From NCBI RefSeq assembly GCF_014201715.1, contig NZ_JACHFD010000004.1, positions 186,001 to 250,000 of the forward strand: a DNA stretch of 64,000 nt. Reading direction: 5' to 3'. A program made the translations under genes and the position numbers. This document shows positions 53,141-61,542 of the stretch, piece by piece. Under the pieces are notes generated by a model, which ran no database searches, had not been told where the DNA came from, and saw only the letters and a program-made list of their open reading frames with translations. Position 1 is the stretch's first letter, and each line of letters starts with the position of its first letter. The DNA comes from Haloferula luteola (GTDB lineage Bacteria; Verrucomicrobiota; Verrucomicrobiia; Verrucomicrobiales; Akkermansiaceae).

Positions 53141-54037
53141 ATGGCGGTGCTGGCTAGGGGCGAAGACTACTTTGGGAAGGAGGGTTTTCCGGTGGCGGTG
53201 CGCAGGGTGCGGACGGAGCCGGACGGAGGGCCCTCGCACCTGCACGATGTGACGGAGGTGGATCACTTCCACGATTTCTGCGAGTTGGTGTTGGTGCTTT
53301 CGGGGCGGGGTCGGCACGTGTTGGAGGGGCAATCGTTTCCGGTTTCGGCGGGAAATGTGTTGGTGGTGCAAGGCAGCCAGGTCCACGCATTCCGGGAGCG
53401 GGATGGGCTGGTGTTGGTGAACGTGATGTATGACCCGGAGCGTTTGCCCTTGCCGGAGGGATTGTTGAGGCGGCTGCCGGGGTACAGTGCGTTGTTCAAG
53501 CTGGAGCCGAGTTTCCGGACGGCCCATCGGTTTTCGAGTCGGCTGGATCTCGGGCGCGAGGATCTGGGGGTGGCGGAGGTGTTGGCGGAGCGTCTGGCCA
53601 AGGAGGAGCAGGGAAAGGATCCGGGGCATGAGGCGCTTCGATTGGGCTTGTTGGTGGAGTTGATGGGGTTTCTTTCGCGGCGCTATGGAGAGAGCGAGGC
53701 GGGGGAAAGTCGTGCGCTGCTGCGGATGGGCCGGCTGATCAGTACGCTGGAGCAGCAGTATGCGGAGCCGTGGACGGTGGCGGCATTGGCGCGGATGGCG
53801 GGGCTTTCGCGGACGAATTTTCTGCGCACGTTCCGGCAGGCGACGGGGCAGTCGCCGATTGGGTTTTTGATCGGGCTGCGGGTGGAGTCGGCGAAGCGAC
53901 TGTTGCGGCAGAGTGATCGCAGCATGACGGCGATCGCCCACGATTGTGGGTTTGGGGACTCGAATTATTTCGCGCGGAAGTTTCGTGAAGCGACGGGGCG
54001 GACGCCGACGGAGTTTCGGCGACGGCCACTTGAGTGA
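53141..54037 (+). CDS. AraC-family regulator with cupin sensor
   Basis: 298 residues. An N-terminal cupin (about 10-120; HLHDVTEVDHFHDFCELVLVLSGRGRHVLEG) is followed by two HTH motifs: VAALARMAGLSRTNFLRTFRQATGQSPIGFL and AIAHDCGFGDSNYFARKFREATGRTPTEF. It is 9 bp behind eutC, which suggests control of ethanolamine use, though it is also upstream of xylA and of a type seen with rhamnose and other sugar genes. The inducer is not predicted. Confidence 0.9.
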   Translation: MAVLARGEDYFGKEGFPVAVRRVRTEPDGGPSHLHDVTEVDHFHDFCELVLVLSGRGRHVLEGQSFPVSAGNVLVVQGSQVHAFRERDGLVLVNVMYDPERLPLPEGLLRRLPGYSALFKLEPSFRTAHRFSSRLDLGREDLGVAEVLAERLAKEEQGKDPGHEALRLGLLVELMGFLSRRYGESEAGESRALLRMGRLISTLEQQYAEPWTVAALARMAGLSRTNFLRTFRQATGQSPIGFLIGLRVESAKRLLRQSDRSMTAIAHDCGFGDSNYFARKFREATGRTPTEFRRRPLE

Positions 54038-54193
54038 TTTTCTGACCGAATGTGCTAATGCGAGAGGGATTTGGTCCGATCGTCAAGGCGCCGGGGTGCG
54101 GGGTGTGTCAGGTTGATGGACAGAAGGCGGCCTTGTCATGTCCCGGGATCGGGGCGAAAGCTGTCTGGAATTGTATTGAACCCAGAACCCATC

Positions 54194-55531
54194 ATGTCGA
54201 CGAACCTGACGCTCGGCTCCCGAGCCTATTTTCCTGAGATTGGTCCGATTGCCTTTGAAGGCCCGGAGAGTTCCAACCCGCTTGCGTTTCGGTATTACGA
54301 TGCCCAGCGCGTGGTGATGGGGCGACCTCTGGAGAGTTGGATGCGCTTTGCGATCGCCTACTGGCATAGTTTTTGTGGGGGAGGGGCGGATCCGTTTGGT
54401 GCGCCGACGCGGCCGATGCCGTGGCTGGAATCGAAGGATCCGGTGCAGCAGGCAAAGGACAAGGCGGATGCGGCGTTCGAGTTCATCACGAAGCTGGGGG
54501 CGCCGTATTATTGTTTTCATGATACGGACATCATCGACGAGCCGGGCACGACGCTGGCGGAGTTCGAAGCGCGGATGGCGGCGATCGTGCCGTATTTGAA
54601 GGAGAAGCAGGAGGCCTCGGGAGTGAAGCTGCTGTGGGGGACGGCGAATCTTTTCAGCAATCCCCGTTTCATGAATGGAGCGTCGACGAATCCAGAGTTT
54701 GCGTTGCTGGCGCGGGCGGGTGGGCAGTTGCGTGGAGCGCTGGATGCCACGTTGGCATTGGGTGGGGAGGGTTATGTGTTTTGGGGTGGCCGGGAAGGAT
54801 ACCTGAGTTTGCTGAATACGGACATGAAGCGGGAGCGGGAGCACTTTGCGCGGTTCCTGACGATGGCGCGGGATTATGCCCGGGGGCAGGGTTTCACGGG
54901 GAAGTTCTTCATTGAGCCGAAGCCTTGTGAGCCGACCAAGCACCAGTATGACTACGATGCGGCGACGGTGATCGGGTTTCTGCGGGAGTTTGATCTTTTG
55001 GAAGATTTCGCGCTGAACATTGAGGTGAACCACGCGACTTTGGCGGGTCATACCTTTGCCCATGAGCTGCAGGTGGCGGCGGATGCGGGGATGTTGGGCA
55101 GTGTGGATGCGAACCGTGGCGATGCGCAGAATGGCTGGGATACGGATCAGTTTCCGGTGGACCCGCTGGAGTTGACGGAGGCGATGATGGTGATTTTCGG
55201 TTCGGGCGGTTTTTCGCATGGAGGGATCAATTTCGATGCGAAGATCCGCCGCAATTCGACGGATCTTGAGGATCTGTTCATTGCGCACATTTCCGGGATG
55301 GATGCGTTTGCGCGGGCGGCGATGGCGGCGGAGGCGTTGCTGACGAAATCGGCGATGCCGGCGATGCGGAAGGCACGTTATGCGACGTTCGACGAAGGGG
55401 AGGGGCGTGCGTTTGAGGAGGGAAAACTTTCGCTGGAAGACCTGCATCGGATTGCCCATGAGCAGGGTGAGCCGGTGCCTGCCAGCGGGAAGCAGGAGCT
55501 GTATGAAAGCCTTCTTTTGAGGCATATCTGA
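54194..55531 (+). CDS. xylA: xylose isomerase
   Basis: 445 residues, the length of class II XylA. It interconverts D-xylose and D-xylulose (and glucose/fructose). Metal and substrate residues lie in YCFHDTDI, VFWGGREGYLSLLNTDM, FFIEPKPCEPTKHQYDYD, NIEVNHATLAGHTFAHEL and GSVDANRGDAQNGWDTDQFP. ATG 54194 gives MSTNLTLGSRAYF; earlier frame is leader. No xylulokinase follows, so it is a lone gene, possibly linked functionally with the GH43 enzyme upstream, which could release arabinose or xylose. Confidence 0.96.
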   Translation: MSTNLTLGSRAYFPEIGPIAFEGPESSNPLAFRYYDAQRVVMGRPLESWMRFAIAYWHSFCGGGADPFGAPTRPMPWLESKDPVQQAKDKADAAFEFITKLGAPYYCFHDTDIIDEPGTTLAEFEARMAAIVPYLKEKQEASGVKLLWGTANLFSNPRFMNGASTNPEFALLARAGGQLRGALDATLALGGEGYVFWGGREGYLSLLNTDMKREREHFARFLTMARDYARGQGFTGKFFIEPKPCEPTKHQYDYDAATVIGFLREFDLLEDFALNIEVNHATLAGHTFAHELQVAADAGMLGSVDANRGDAQNGWDTDQFPVDPLELTEAMMVIFGSGGFSHGGINFDAKIRRNSTDLEDLFIAHISGMDAFARAAMAAEALLTKSAMPAMRKARYATFDEGEGRAFEEGKLSLEDLHRIAHEQGEPVPASGKQELYESLLLRHI

Positions 55532-55650
55532 TTTTCTCGGACGCATCCGGCCCCGGGCGGAGAGGTGGGCATGCCGACTTTTCCGTGCCGGGGCTTTCTG
55601 CATCCGGGAGCTTGACCCTGAGGAGATCGCAGCGTTGGGTGCCCCGGCTG

Positions 55651-56271
55651 ATGGAACGGATCGATATTCCAAAGAAGGCGATTTATCGCCTGTCGATCTA
55701 TCACCGCTGCTTGCGGCGGCTCGAAGAGCACGGTGAGGAGACCGTCAGTTCTTCGGCCCTGGCGAAGGCAGCGGGAGTGAAGCCGTCTCAACTGCGCAAG
55801 GATTTGGCGTATTTTGGCCAATTTGGGACCCGCGGGTTGGGGTATCCGGTGCCGGCGCTGGCGGGGATGATTCGCGATGTGTTGGGCCGGGAGCGGTTGC
55901 AGCCGGTGGTGTTGGTGGGGGCGGGAAATCTGGGATCGGCGTTGTTGCGTTATCAGGGTTTCCAGAAGGAGGGGTTTGAGGTGGTGGCGGCCTTTGATGC
56001 GGACCCTGCGGCAGCCGCGGCACGGGGTGTGACGGTCCCAGTGTTGCCGGAGAAGGATCTGGAGGATTTCGTGAAGGAGGAGGGGGTGAAGTTGGCGATT
56101 TTGTGCGTCCCGGCGTCGATCGCGCAGCTTTTGGCGAATCGGCTGGTGGCGGCGGGAGTGGCGGGGATTTTGAATTTCTCGCCGGTGGTGCTGGAGGTGC
56201 CGGAGCCTGTGGTGGTGAACAACGTCGATCTGGCGATCGAATTGGAACATCTCAGCTTTTTTGTCCGCTGA
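55651..56271 (+). CDS. rex: redox-sensing transcriptional repressor Rex
   Basis: 206 residues. The N-terminal winged helix (about 1-75) contains VKPSQLRKDLAYFGQFGTRGLGYPV, the Rex DNA-recognition signature. The Rossmann part has VLVGAGNLGSALLRYQGF and VAAFDADP, with NN in EPVVVNNVDLAIELE. It binds DNA when NADH is low and controls fermentative and respiratory genes. The ECF sigma gene starts 2 bp after its stop, which suggests co-expression of redox and stress regulators. Confidence 0.95.
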   Translation: MERIDIPKKAIYRLSIYHRCLRRLEEHGEETVSSSALAKAAGVKPSQLRKDLAYFGQFGTRGLGYPVPALAGMIRDVLGRERLQPVVLVGAGNLGSALLRYQGFQKEGFEVVAAFDADPAAAAARGVTVPVLPEKDLEDFVKEEGVKLAILCVPASIAQLLANRLVAAGVAGILNFSPVVLEVPEPVVVNNVDLAIELEHLSFFVR

Positions 56272-56273
56272 TC

Positions 56274-56879
56274 ATGGCAGGGGAGGGCGAAAGTCCCAAG
56301 ACGCCGCAGCTCCGGGTCGTTCCCTCAGAGAACACGGTGCATGGCGCCGACGGCGAAATGGTCGAAACCCGGGAAAGCTTTATTGAACAGGCGCTCGCTG
56401 AGTATGAGTCGCCGTTGATTGGCTATGCCCAGACGATCGTGAAGGACGTCGATCGCGCACGGGATGTGGTTCAGGATACGTTCATCCGGCTTTGTCGGCA
56501 GGATGTCTCGAAGGTTCGTGAAGGGCTGAAGAGCTGGCTTTATACGGTCTGTCGAAACCGGGCGCTGGACGTCCTGCGCAAGGAGGGACGGGTGAGTTCG
56601 CTGGACGACCTGCCCCACCATCATCCCGTGGCGGAAACTGAAATCTCACCCGCGGATGAGGCGGATCGTGAGGAGCGTGTTGCCCAAGTTCTCCGCTATC
56701 TTGACCGCCTTCCGGAGAATCAAAGGATGGTCATTTTGATGAAGTTCCGCGACGGCAAAAGCTACAAGGAGATCGCTGATGAGACCGGGCTGAGCTCGGG
56801 AAACATTGGCTTTCTGATTCACACGGGCCTGAAGCGGATTCGCCAACTTTTGCCACCCGATCTGATGGACGGGTATTGA
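56274..56879 (+). CDS. ECF-type RNA polymerase sigma factor
   Basis: 201 residues. Sigma region 2 is AYESPL-like EYESPLIGYAQTIVKDVDRARDVVQDTFIRLCRQ; region 4 is LPENQRMVILMKFRDGKSYKEIADETGLSSGNIGFLIHTGLKRIRQLLP. The DVVQDTF motif is standard. A 40-residue N-terminal extension precedes region 2. The anti-sigma-like gene starts 4 bp after the stop, a classic sigma/anti-sigma pair, in a three-gene unit with rex. Confidence 0.94.
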   Translation: MAGEGESPKTPQLRVVPSENTVHGADGEMVETRESFIEQALAEYESPLIGYAQTIVKDVDRARDVVQDTFIRLCRQDVSKVREGLKSWLYTVCRNRALDVLRKEGRVSSLDDLPHHHPVAETEISPADEADREERVAQVLRYLDRLPENQRMVILMKFRDGKSYKEIADETGLSSGNIGFLIHTGLKRIRQLLPPDLMDGY

Positions 56880-56883
56880 TGCC

Positions 56884-58113
56884 ATGAAACTGCTCCCCGA
56901 TGATCCCCGCTTGACCGGCTATGTGCTCGGCGAACTTGACGAGGCAGATGCCCGTCTGGTGGAACGTGCCGCTGCCTCGGATCCGGCGATTCGCCTGACG
57001 CTCCAGGAGCTGGAGCGGACTTGTGGATTTCTGGGGGATGTGCTGGGGCCGATGGGAGAGGCGAAGCTGCGGCCTCGGCAGCGCCGGGCGGTGCTGAAAG
57101 CCAGCACTGAGGAGGATCGCCAGCTGCAGGCAGAGCAGCCGAAGGAGCGGCGCTCACGGGCGGGCTGGATGATGGCGGGGGCTGCGGCGGCTGTGATGGT
57201 GGCTGCGGCGATGCTGGGGCGTGGCGGGCGAAGTGGGGAAGGAACGGTGGATGCGGTGGCTTTGCTGCCGGCTCCGGGGCCGGGTGCGGGGACCATTCAA
57301 GTGGCGACGGCGGGTCAGGTTCAACAAGGGACGCCGCAGGCTCCGCAGGGAAGCGAGGGAATCGTGAGTGGGCCGGCATTTTTGCAGCGGACGCGAAGCT
57401 TGTCGGAAGCGCCGCTTCCATCGTTGACCCAGCTGCCGGTGACGGCCGATTTGGGTGGGTTTGCGACGGATTCATCGTTGCGGCTGCCGGTGGTGACGGG
57501 CACTGGGAGTGCGGTGTGGGTGCGGCGATGGATTCGTGAGCGGGGAGAGCTGCCGCCTCGGGATGCGGTGCGGGTGGAGGAACTGGTGAACAGCCTGACG
57601 ATTCCCACGCGTCCGCTGGGAGACGGCTTGGAATGCGGTGTCGGTTCGATGCGGTGCCCATGGAATGCGGAGCGCATGCTGGTGGCGGTGGCGTTGAGGT
57701 CTCGCGACGAGGATTCGGTGGGTTTGACGGTGCGGTCGCTCTCTGATGAGCCGCGACGGGTGGTGGGTTCGTATGGGATGCGTTCGGATGCGAAATTGCC
57801 GACGACCCTGCCGGCGGGGAGGTCGCAGTTGGTGTTGCTGGAGTTTTCCGGCGGGAGTGATTTGGGTTCGATCGAGCTTCAGGACGGTCGGGGACACCAA
57901 TTCGTGCTTCGGGTGGCGGACCAGGAAGCTCCGCAGGAGGACCTACTTCGGGTGGCGACGATGGCGGCGTTTGGATTGTGGCTGCGGCACGAAGAGGTGA
58001 GCTCGGAGGATTTGCAGAAGCTGCTAGAGGTCAGTCGCCAGGAGGATCCGATTTGGATGGATGCTTGCCGGTTGATTGAGACGGCCTTGGGCTTGAGCGC
58101 GGAGCAACGTTGA
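56884..58113 (+). CDS. anti-sigma-like protein with VWA-less YfbK-type domains
   Basis: 409 residues. A zinc-finger-like or helical anti-sigma N-terminus (MKLLPDDPRLTGYVLGELDEADARLVERAAASDP) is followed by one membrane helix (WMMAGAAAAVMVAAAMLG). The exported part carries VRRWIRERGELPPRDAVRVEELVNSL and RCPWNAERMLVAVAL, the flanks of the VWA domain in YfbK proteins, and an end like the YfbK C-terminal domain (VATMAAFGLWLRHEEVSSEDLQKLL). The VWA domain with its metal-binding site is missing between them. It probably holds the ECF factor at the membrane; the reduced outer part may sense a signal. Confidence 0.85.
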   Translation: MKLLPDDPRLTGYVLGELDEADARLVERAAASDPAIRLTLQELERTCGFLGDVLGPMGEAKLRPRQRRAVLKASTEEDRQLQAEQPKERRSRAGWMMAGAAAAVMVAAAMLGRGGRSGEGTVDAVALLPAPGPGAGTIQVATAGQVQQGTPQAPQGSEGIVSGPAFLQRTRSLSEAPLPSLTQLPVTADLGGFATDSSLRLPVVTGTGSAVWVRRWIRERGELPPRDAVRVEELVNSLTIPTRPLGDGLECGVGSMRCPWNAERMLVAVALRSRDEDSVGLTVRSLSDEPRRVVGSYGMRSDAKLPTTLPAGRSQLVLLEFSGGSDLGSIELQDGRGHQFVLRVADQEAPQEDLLRVATMAAFGLWLRHEEVSSEDLQKLLEVSRQEDPIWMDACRLIETALGLSAEQR

Positions 58114-58144
58114 CGGTGGGGGGTGGTGGAGATTGAGTCGCGGC

Positions 58145-58591
58145 ATGTCGCGACTTTCGATTCCTCGTTATGCCATGGCTCTGGCCCATGTGGCCTCCCT
58201 GCGGTCAGAGGATCCCTATCGTCAGGTGGGAGCCGCGGCGCTGGATTTTGACAATCGGGTGATTGCCACGGCCTACAATGGTTTGGCGCCGGGGTTCGAA
58301 GCGCCTCCGGGGTTCTGGGATGATCGGGAGTCACGGCAGAAGTTCATGCTGCATGCGGAGATCAATCTCTGCAGCTTGTTCCGCCGGGGTGAGGTGAAGT
58401 TGGTCGCGAGCACGACGATGCCGTGCACGGCATGCATGCAGACGCTGTGCGCCTACGGGGTGAAGGAGATTTACTACCGGGATGCCTATCATGCATCGGA
58501 TGCTCCTGAGATCGCGGCGCTGTATGGGATCCGCCTGGAGCAGGTTTCTGATCTTCCGGTGATGGAAAGTGGCGGCATGGCGGGGGAATAG
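58145..58591 (+). CDS. dCMP/cytidine deaminase-family zinc protein
   Basis: 148 residues. The zinc signature is HAE in FMLHAEINLCSLF and PCTAC in STTMPCTACMQTLC, with YNG in ATAYNGLAPGFE, as in deoxycytidylate deaminases that supply dUMP. ATG 58145 gives MSRLSIPRYAMALAHVASLRS. ComE-like dCMP deaminases are similar. The gene is monocistronic, 32 bp behind the anti-sigma stop. Role in pyrimidine salvage is inferred from family. Confidence 0.88.
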   Translation: MSRLSIPRYAMALAHVASLRSEDPYRQVGAAALDFDNRVIATAYNGLAPGFEAPPGFWDDRESRQKFMLHAEINLCSLFRRGEVKLVASTTMPCTACMQTLCAYGVKEIYYRDAYHASDAPEIAALYGIRLEQVSDLPVMESGGMAGE

Positions 58592-58620
58592 AAGGGCGGA
58601 GTGGAGCCTCTTGATGGGAC

Positions 58621-59646
58621 ATGAGTTCCAAAGCTGCTCCATCGCCCCTTGTTGGAGGGGCCTACCTTTTGGCGGGAAATCTGTTGTTGCCGCTTCGTCT
58701 GGTTCTGGGCTGGACCTATTTTTCCGCGTTCTGGCGTCGACTCGTGCTGGAGAACAAGTTGGACCCGGATGGTGCGGGATATCTCGGAGAGAAATTCAAT
58801 CACTTCCTTCCGAATGCTTTGGGGATTCGGCCGGCGATTGAGTTTTTCGTGAGTCACCCGGAGTTGCTATGGTGGAAGCTGTTGGGATTCACGGTGGTGG
58901 AGGCGGTGGTGGGTCTGGCGGTGATGCTGGGATTCATGACGCGGTGGATGGGTCTGGCGACGGCCCTGTTGGCTTTTGGAATCCTGCTGGGTGCGGGATG
59001 GCTCGGGACGACCTGCCTTGATGAGTGGCAAATTGGGGTGCTGGGGGTGAGTGCCGGGTTGGCGCTGGTGGGCACGGGTGGCGGGCGATTTTCCCTCGAT
59101 TTCTGGATGGAAAAACGCGGCATGAAGATACCAGGGAGTCGCCTTGCCGATCGTCTGGTGGCCTGGGCCTTGGAAAAGCGTGGGGTGGTGGTGGTGGCCG
59201 CTGCGGTGTTTTTGCTGACTCTGGCGACCAACCAGATTTTCCACGGTGGGGTGTGGGGAAAGTTGCACAATCTCTCGGTGAAACCCCGGGTCGAGCTCTC
59301 CGAGGCGCACCTCGATGGTGGTGCTTTGGGCGTGACGCTTTATCGGGTCGAGGGAGCCGATGTGTATGGCTCGTTCGCGATCGCGCTCCGGGTGCTGGAT
59401 GCCACGGGCGTGGAAGTGGCCGCCTGGGACCAGCAGGCATTGGCAGGGCTGGCACCGACAGCGATTGAGAATCGCTACGTGGCCAAGGTGAAGCCCGGTG
59501 CCCACAGTTTGATGCTTCCGCTCGGAGCGAAGGCGGAAGTGCGGTTTGAAAGCGACGGCCTCAAGCGACTCCGGGCGGGAAGCTATCGGGTCGAGCTCGA
59601 GGACATCAGTGGAGCGTCGTGGGCGACGACCTTGGAAGTGCCGTGA
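58621..59646 (+). CDS. DoxD-DoxA fusion-like membrane protein (TQO subunits)
   Basis: 341 residues. The first 170 residues are a DoxD-type membrane domain with segments LLLPLRLVLGWTYFSAFW, WWKLLGFTVVEAVVGLAVML and LATALLAFGILLGAGWL; after another helix (VVVVAAAVFLLTLATNQIF) an exported DoxA-like beta domain follows (LSEAHLDGGALGVTLYRVEGADVYG). In Acidianus, DoxD and DoxA form thiosulfate:quinone oxidoreductase; fused forms in bacteria may do the same or act in thiol redox. No sulfur genes are near. Convergent with the TPR gene. Confidence 0.85.
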   Translation: MSSKAAPSPLVGGAYLLAGNLLLPLRLVLGWTYFSAFWRRLVLENKLDPDGAGYLGEKFNHFLPNALGIRPAIEFFVSHPELLWWKLLGFTVVEAVVGLAVMLGFMTRWMGLATALLAFGILLGAGWLGTTCLDEWQIGVLGVSAGLALVGTGGGRFSLDFWMEKRGMKIPGSRLADRLVAWALEKRGVVVVAAAVFLLTLATNQIFHGGVWGKLHNLSVKPRVELSEAHLDGGALGVTLYRVEGADVYGSFAIALRVLDATGVEVAAWDQQALAGLAPTAIENRYVAKVKPGAHSLMLPLGAKAEVRFESDGLKRLRAGSYRVELEDISGASWATTLEVP

Positions 59647-59702
59647 GTCCGTTGACTTCCAAGGCGTGAAGAGAGTAAGGCCCGCCCGAAGGGGGCCCGG
59701 GG

Positions 59703-60467
59703 TCACTCGCCGGCACCTTCGCCGAGATCATCGACGGGGGTGGCGATGAAGCTCTTGATGTAGCCGAATTCCATGAGCGTGTCCTGCCATGGGTTGAGCA
59801 TGCCGGGAGTGCGGAAAATCCGCTGGGCGCGGCGCAATGCGAGCTCGGCTTCGAGTTCTTTGCCATGGTGGAAGTTCATGGCCGCCTCGGCATAGTAGGG
59901 GAACGGAGAGTCGTCGAATTCATCGTATTTTTCCGACAGGATTTCGGCATCTTCCGCTTTGTCCTGCTTGAGGAGGCAGAGGAGCAACTTGAACTCGACC
60001 AGGCGGGAGAGCTGGAGTTGGGCGGCGTCGGCGCCTGCGAGCTTGAGAACTCGATGAAAGGTGGCTTCGGCCTCAGCCCACTTTTTGGTGACAAATTGGA
60101 CTTCACCGATGTTGAAGAGGACGCTGGGCGAATCCGGCGTGAGTTCGTCAGCGCGCTGGAAATGGGCCATGGCCTCGTCGAAATTGCGAAACTCGACCTG
60201 GCAGGCTCCGAGGAGGTTTTCGACGTCGGGTGAGTTGCCGAAGACTTTTTTGGCTTTTTCCAGTTCGTCGATGGTCTCGAAGATGCGCTTTTGGGCGAAC
60301 ATCTCGCGGGCTTTGTTGAGGGCGATGAAGTATTCGTTGCGCTGCTCCTGAGAAAGGTTGGTGAACTCCTGCACCCAGGCGGGCTGGGGTTTGGTGGGCT
60401 CTGGTGCATCTTGAGCCTGAAGAGGCAGGAGCAGGGGCAGCAGGGCGAGCAGGAGAGTGGCTTTCAT
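59703..60467 (-). CDS. secreted/periplasmic TPR protein
   Basis: 254 residues. Signal peptide MKATLLLALLPLLLPLQAQ, then helical repeats of TPR type: YFIALNKAREMFAQKRIFETIDELEKAKK, SPDVENLLGACQVEFRNFDEAMAHFQRADELTPD, and PSVLFNIGEVQFVTKKWAEAEATFHRVLKLAG. A protein-interaction scaffold in the envelope; partners unknown. The start at 60467 was chosen over one two codons upstream because it begins the leader cleanly. Transcribed after nadD in the same direction, 61 bp apart. Confidence 0.85.
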   Translation of the reverse strand: MKATLLLALLPLLLPLQAQDAPEPTKPQPAWVQEFTNLSQEQRNEYFIALNKAREMFAQKRIFETIDELEKAKKVFGNSPDVENLLGACQVEFRNFDEAMAHFQRADELTPDSPSVLFNIGEVQFVTKKWAEAEATFHRVLKLAGADAAQLQLSRLVEFKLLLCLLKQDKAEDAEILSEKYDEFDDSPFPYYAEAAMNFHHGKELEAELALRRAQRIFRTPGMLNPWQDTLMEFGYIKSFIATPVDDLGEGAGE

Positions 60468-60528
60468 GGGCATTCGCGTGATGTTGGCGCGAAGCTAGGC
60501 AAGAGGTGGCGAAACCGCAAGCAGCGGA

Positions 60529-61131
60529 TCATGCCAGGTCCGCGACGCCGTAAAGCCCACGAGCGCGGATCGCGGCCAGAACCGCCGGGTGCAGGTGATC
60601 GGGGGGACGACCCGCGGCGAGGGCGCGCCGGATGGCGGTTGAGGAAGCTGGATGTACTCCTTGCAGGGCCTGCATCGACCATCCCGGGCGGGGCACGGGA
60701 GCACCCTCCCGGGAAAAAACCAGGAATTCCACCGAGCGCGCCAAGCGTTCGGGTTCCTTCCATCGTGGCAGGGCTTCCCATTGGTCGCGACCGAGGAGCC
60801 AAAATAGCTTCGCCTCCGGATGGCGGCGGGTCATTTCCTCCACGGTGCGGAACGAGTAGGATGGGGGAGGAGCCGTGAGGTCGAAATCGTCGATGGTGGC
60901 CCAAGGGAGGTCGGCTGTCGCCAGGCGAAGCAGCTCGAGGCGATCCTCGCCGCTGGCAGGTAGGGGACCGTCCGCTTTATGGGGAGAAATTCGGCAGGGA
61001 AGAAAGATGACGCGGTCGAGTGCCGCCTGATCCATGGCCCGCCGGGAGATCTCGATGTGGCCATCGTGAACGGGGTCGAAGCTCCCTCCGAAGAGGGCGA
61101 TGCGGGTGGAGTGGGATGCCGAAGGCGTCAT
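60529..61131 (-). CDS. nadD: nicotinate-nucleotide adenylyltransferase
   Basis: 200 residues. IALFGGSFDPVHDGHIEISRRAM carries the GGxFxPxHxGH motif and SSTAIRRALAAG the ISSTxIR motif. It joins ATP and nicotinate mononucleotide to deamido-NAD, a core step of NAD synthesis. LFWLLGRDQWEALPRW matches the family. ATG 61131 gives MTPSASHSTRIALFGG; the frame stays open upstream but that part lacks similarity. It sits upstream of the TPR gene in the same direction. Confidence 0.94.
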   Translation of the reverse strand: MTPSASHSTRIALFGGSFDPVHDGHIEISRRAMDQAALDRVIFLPCRISPHKADGPLPASGEDRLELLRLATADLPWATIDDFDLTAPPPSYSFRTVEEMTRRHPEAKLFWLLGRDQWEALPRWKEPERLARSVEFLVFSREGAPVPRPGWSMQALQGVHPASSTAIRRALAAGRPPDHLHPAVLAAIRARGLYGVADLA

Positions 61132-61542
61132 CGTGCCCGAGCGAAGCAGGCTTTTCCGAAATGGGCAATCGGCGAGGGAATGCTGCGAATTGGGGAAGAT
61201 GAGCGAGTTGAAGGATAGGGAATAGGATACTGAAAAGCGAATCATCGAACTCGTCACGAGAAGATCTTCACTTCGTACTGGCGCCTCGGAATATCCTCTG
61301 ATAGGCCGACCCTGTGATATCTCGGTTTTCCATGGGATGCGGGGTAAGTGCGATGTCGGAAAATCCGAATCGATGGGGGGAGAGAAATCGCCTTAGGCGG
61401 ATCCTCGCAGGGAGCGAGGAATTCCAGGAAAGAAGGAGGGCGAGAGATCTTCGGGATGGTCGGAGTGCGGGGAGGAGAGCCGGTAGGGGTTCGATTTGCT
61501 TCGGCGATGACTTAGCCGGGAAGGGGTCGGTGAATCGATCCG
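61132..61542. other. stretch without a convincing gene
   Basis: About 410 bp between nadD and the DUF3604 gene. It should hold both divergent promoters. Frames on either strand are short and Arg/Ser-rich. A small ATG-started frame at 61580-61624 (MKKESIIPGHGGGP, then stop) lies just inside the next gene and may be its displaced leader. Confidence 0.5.
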
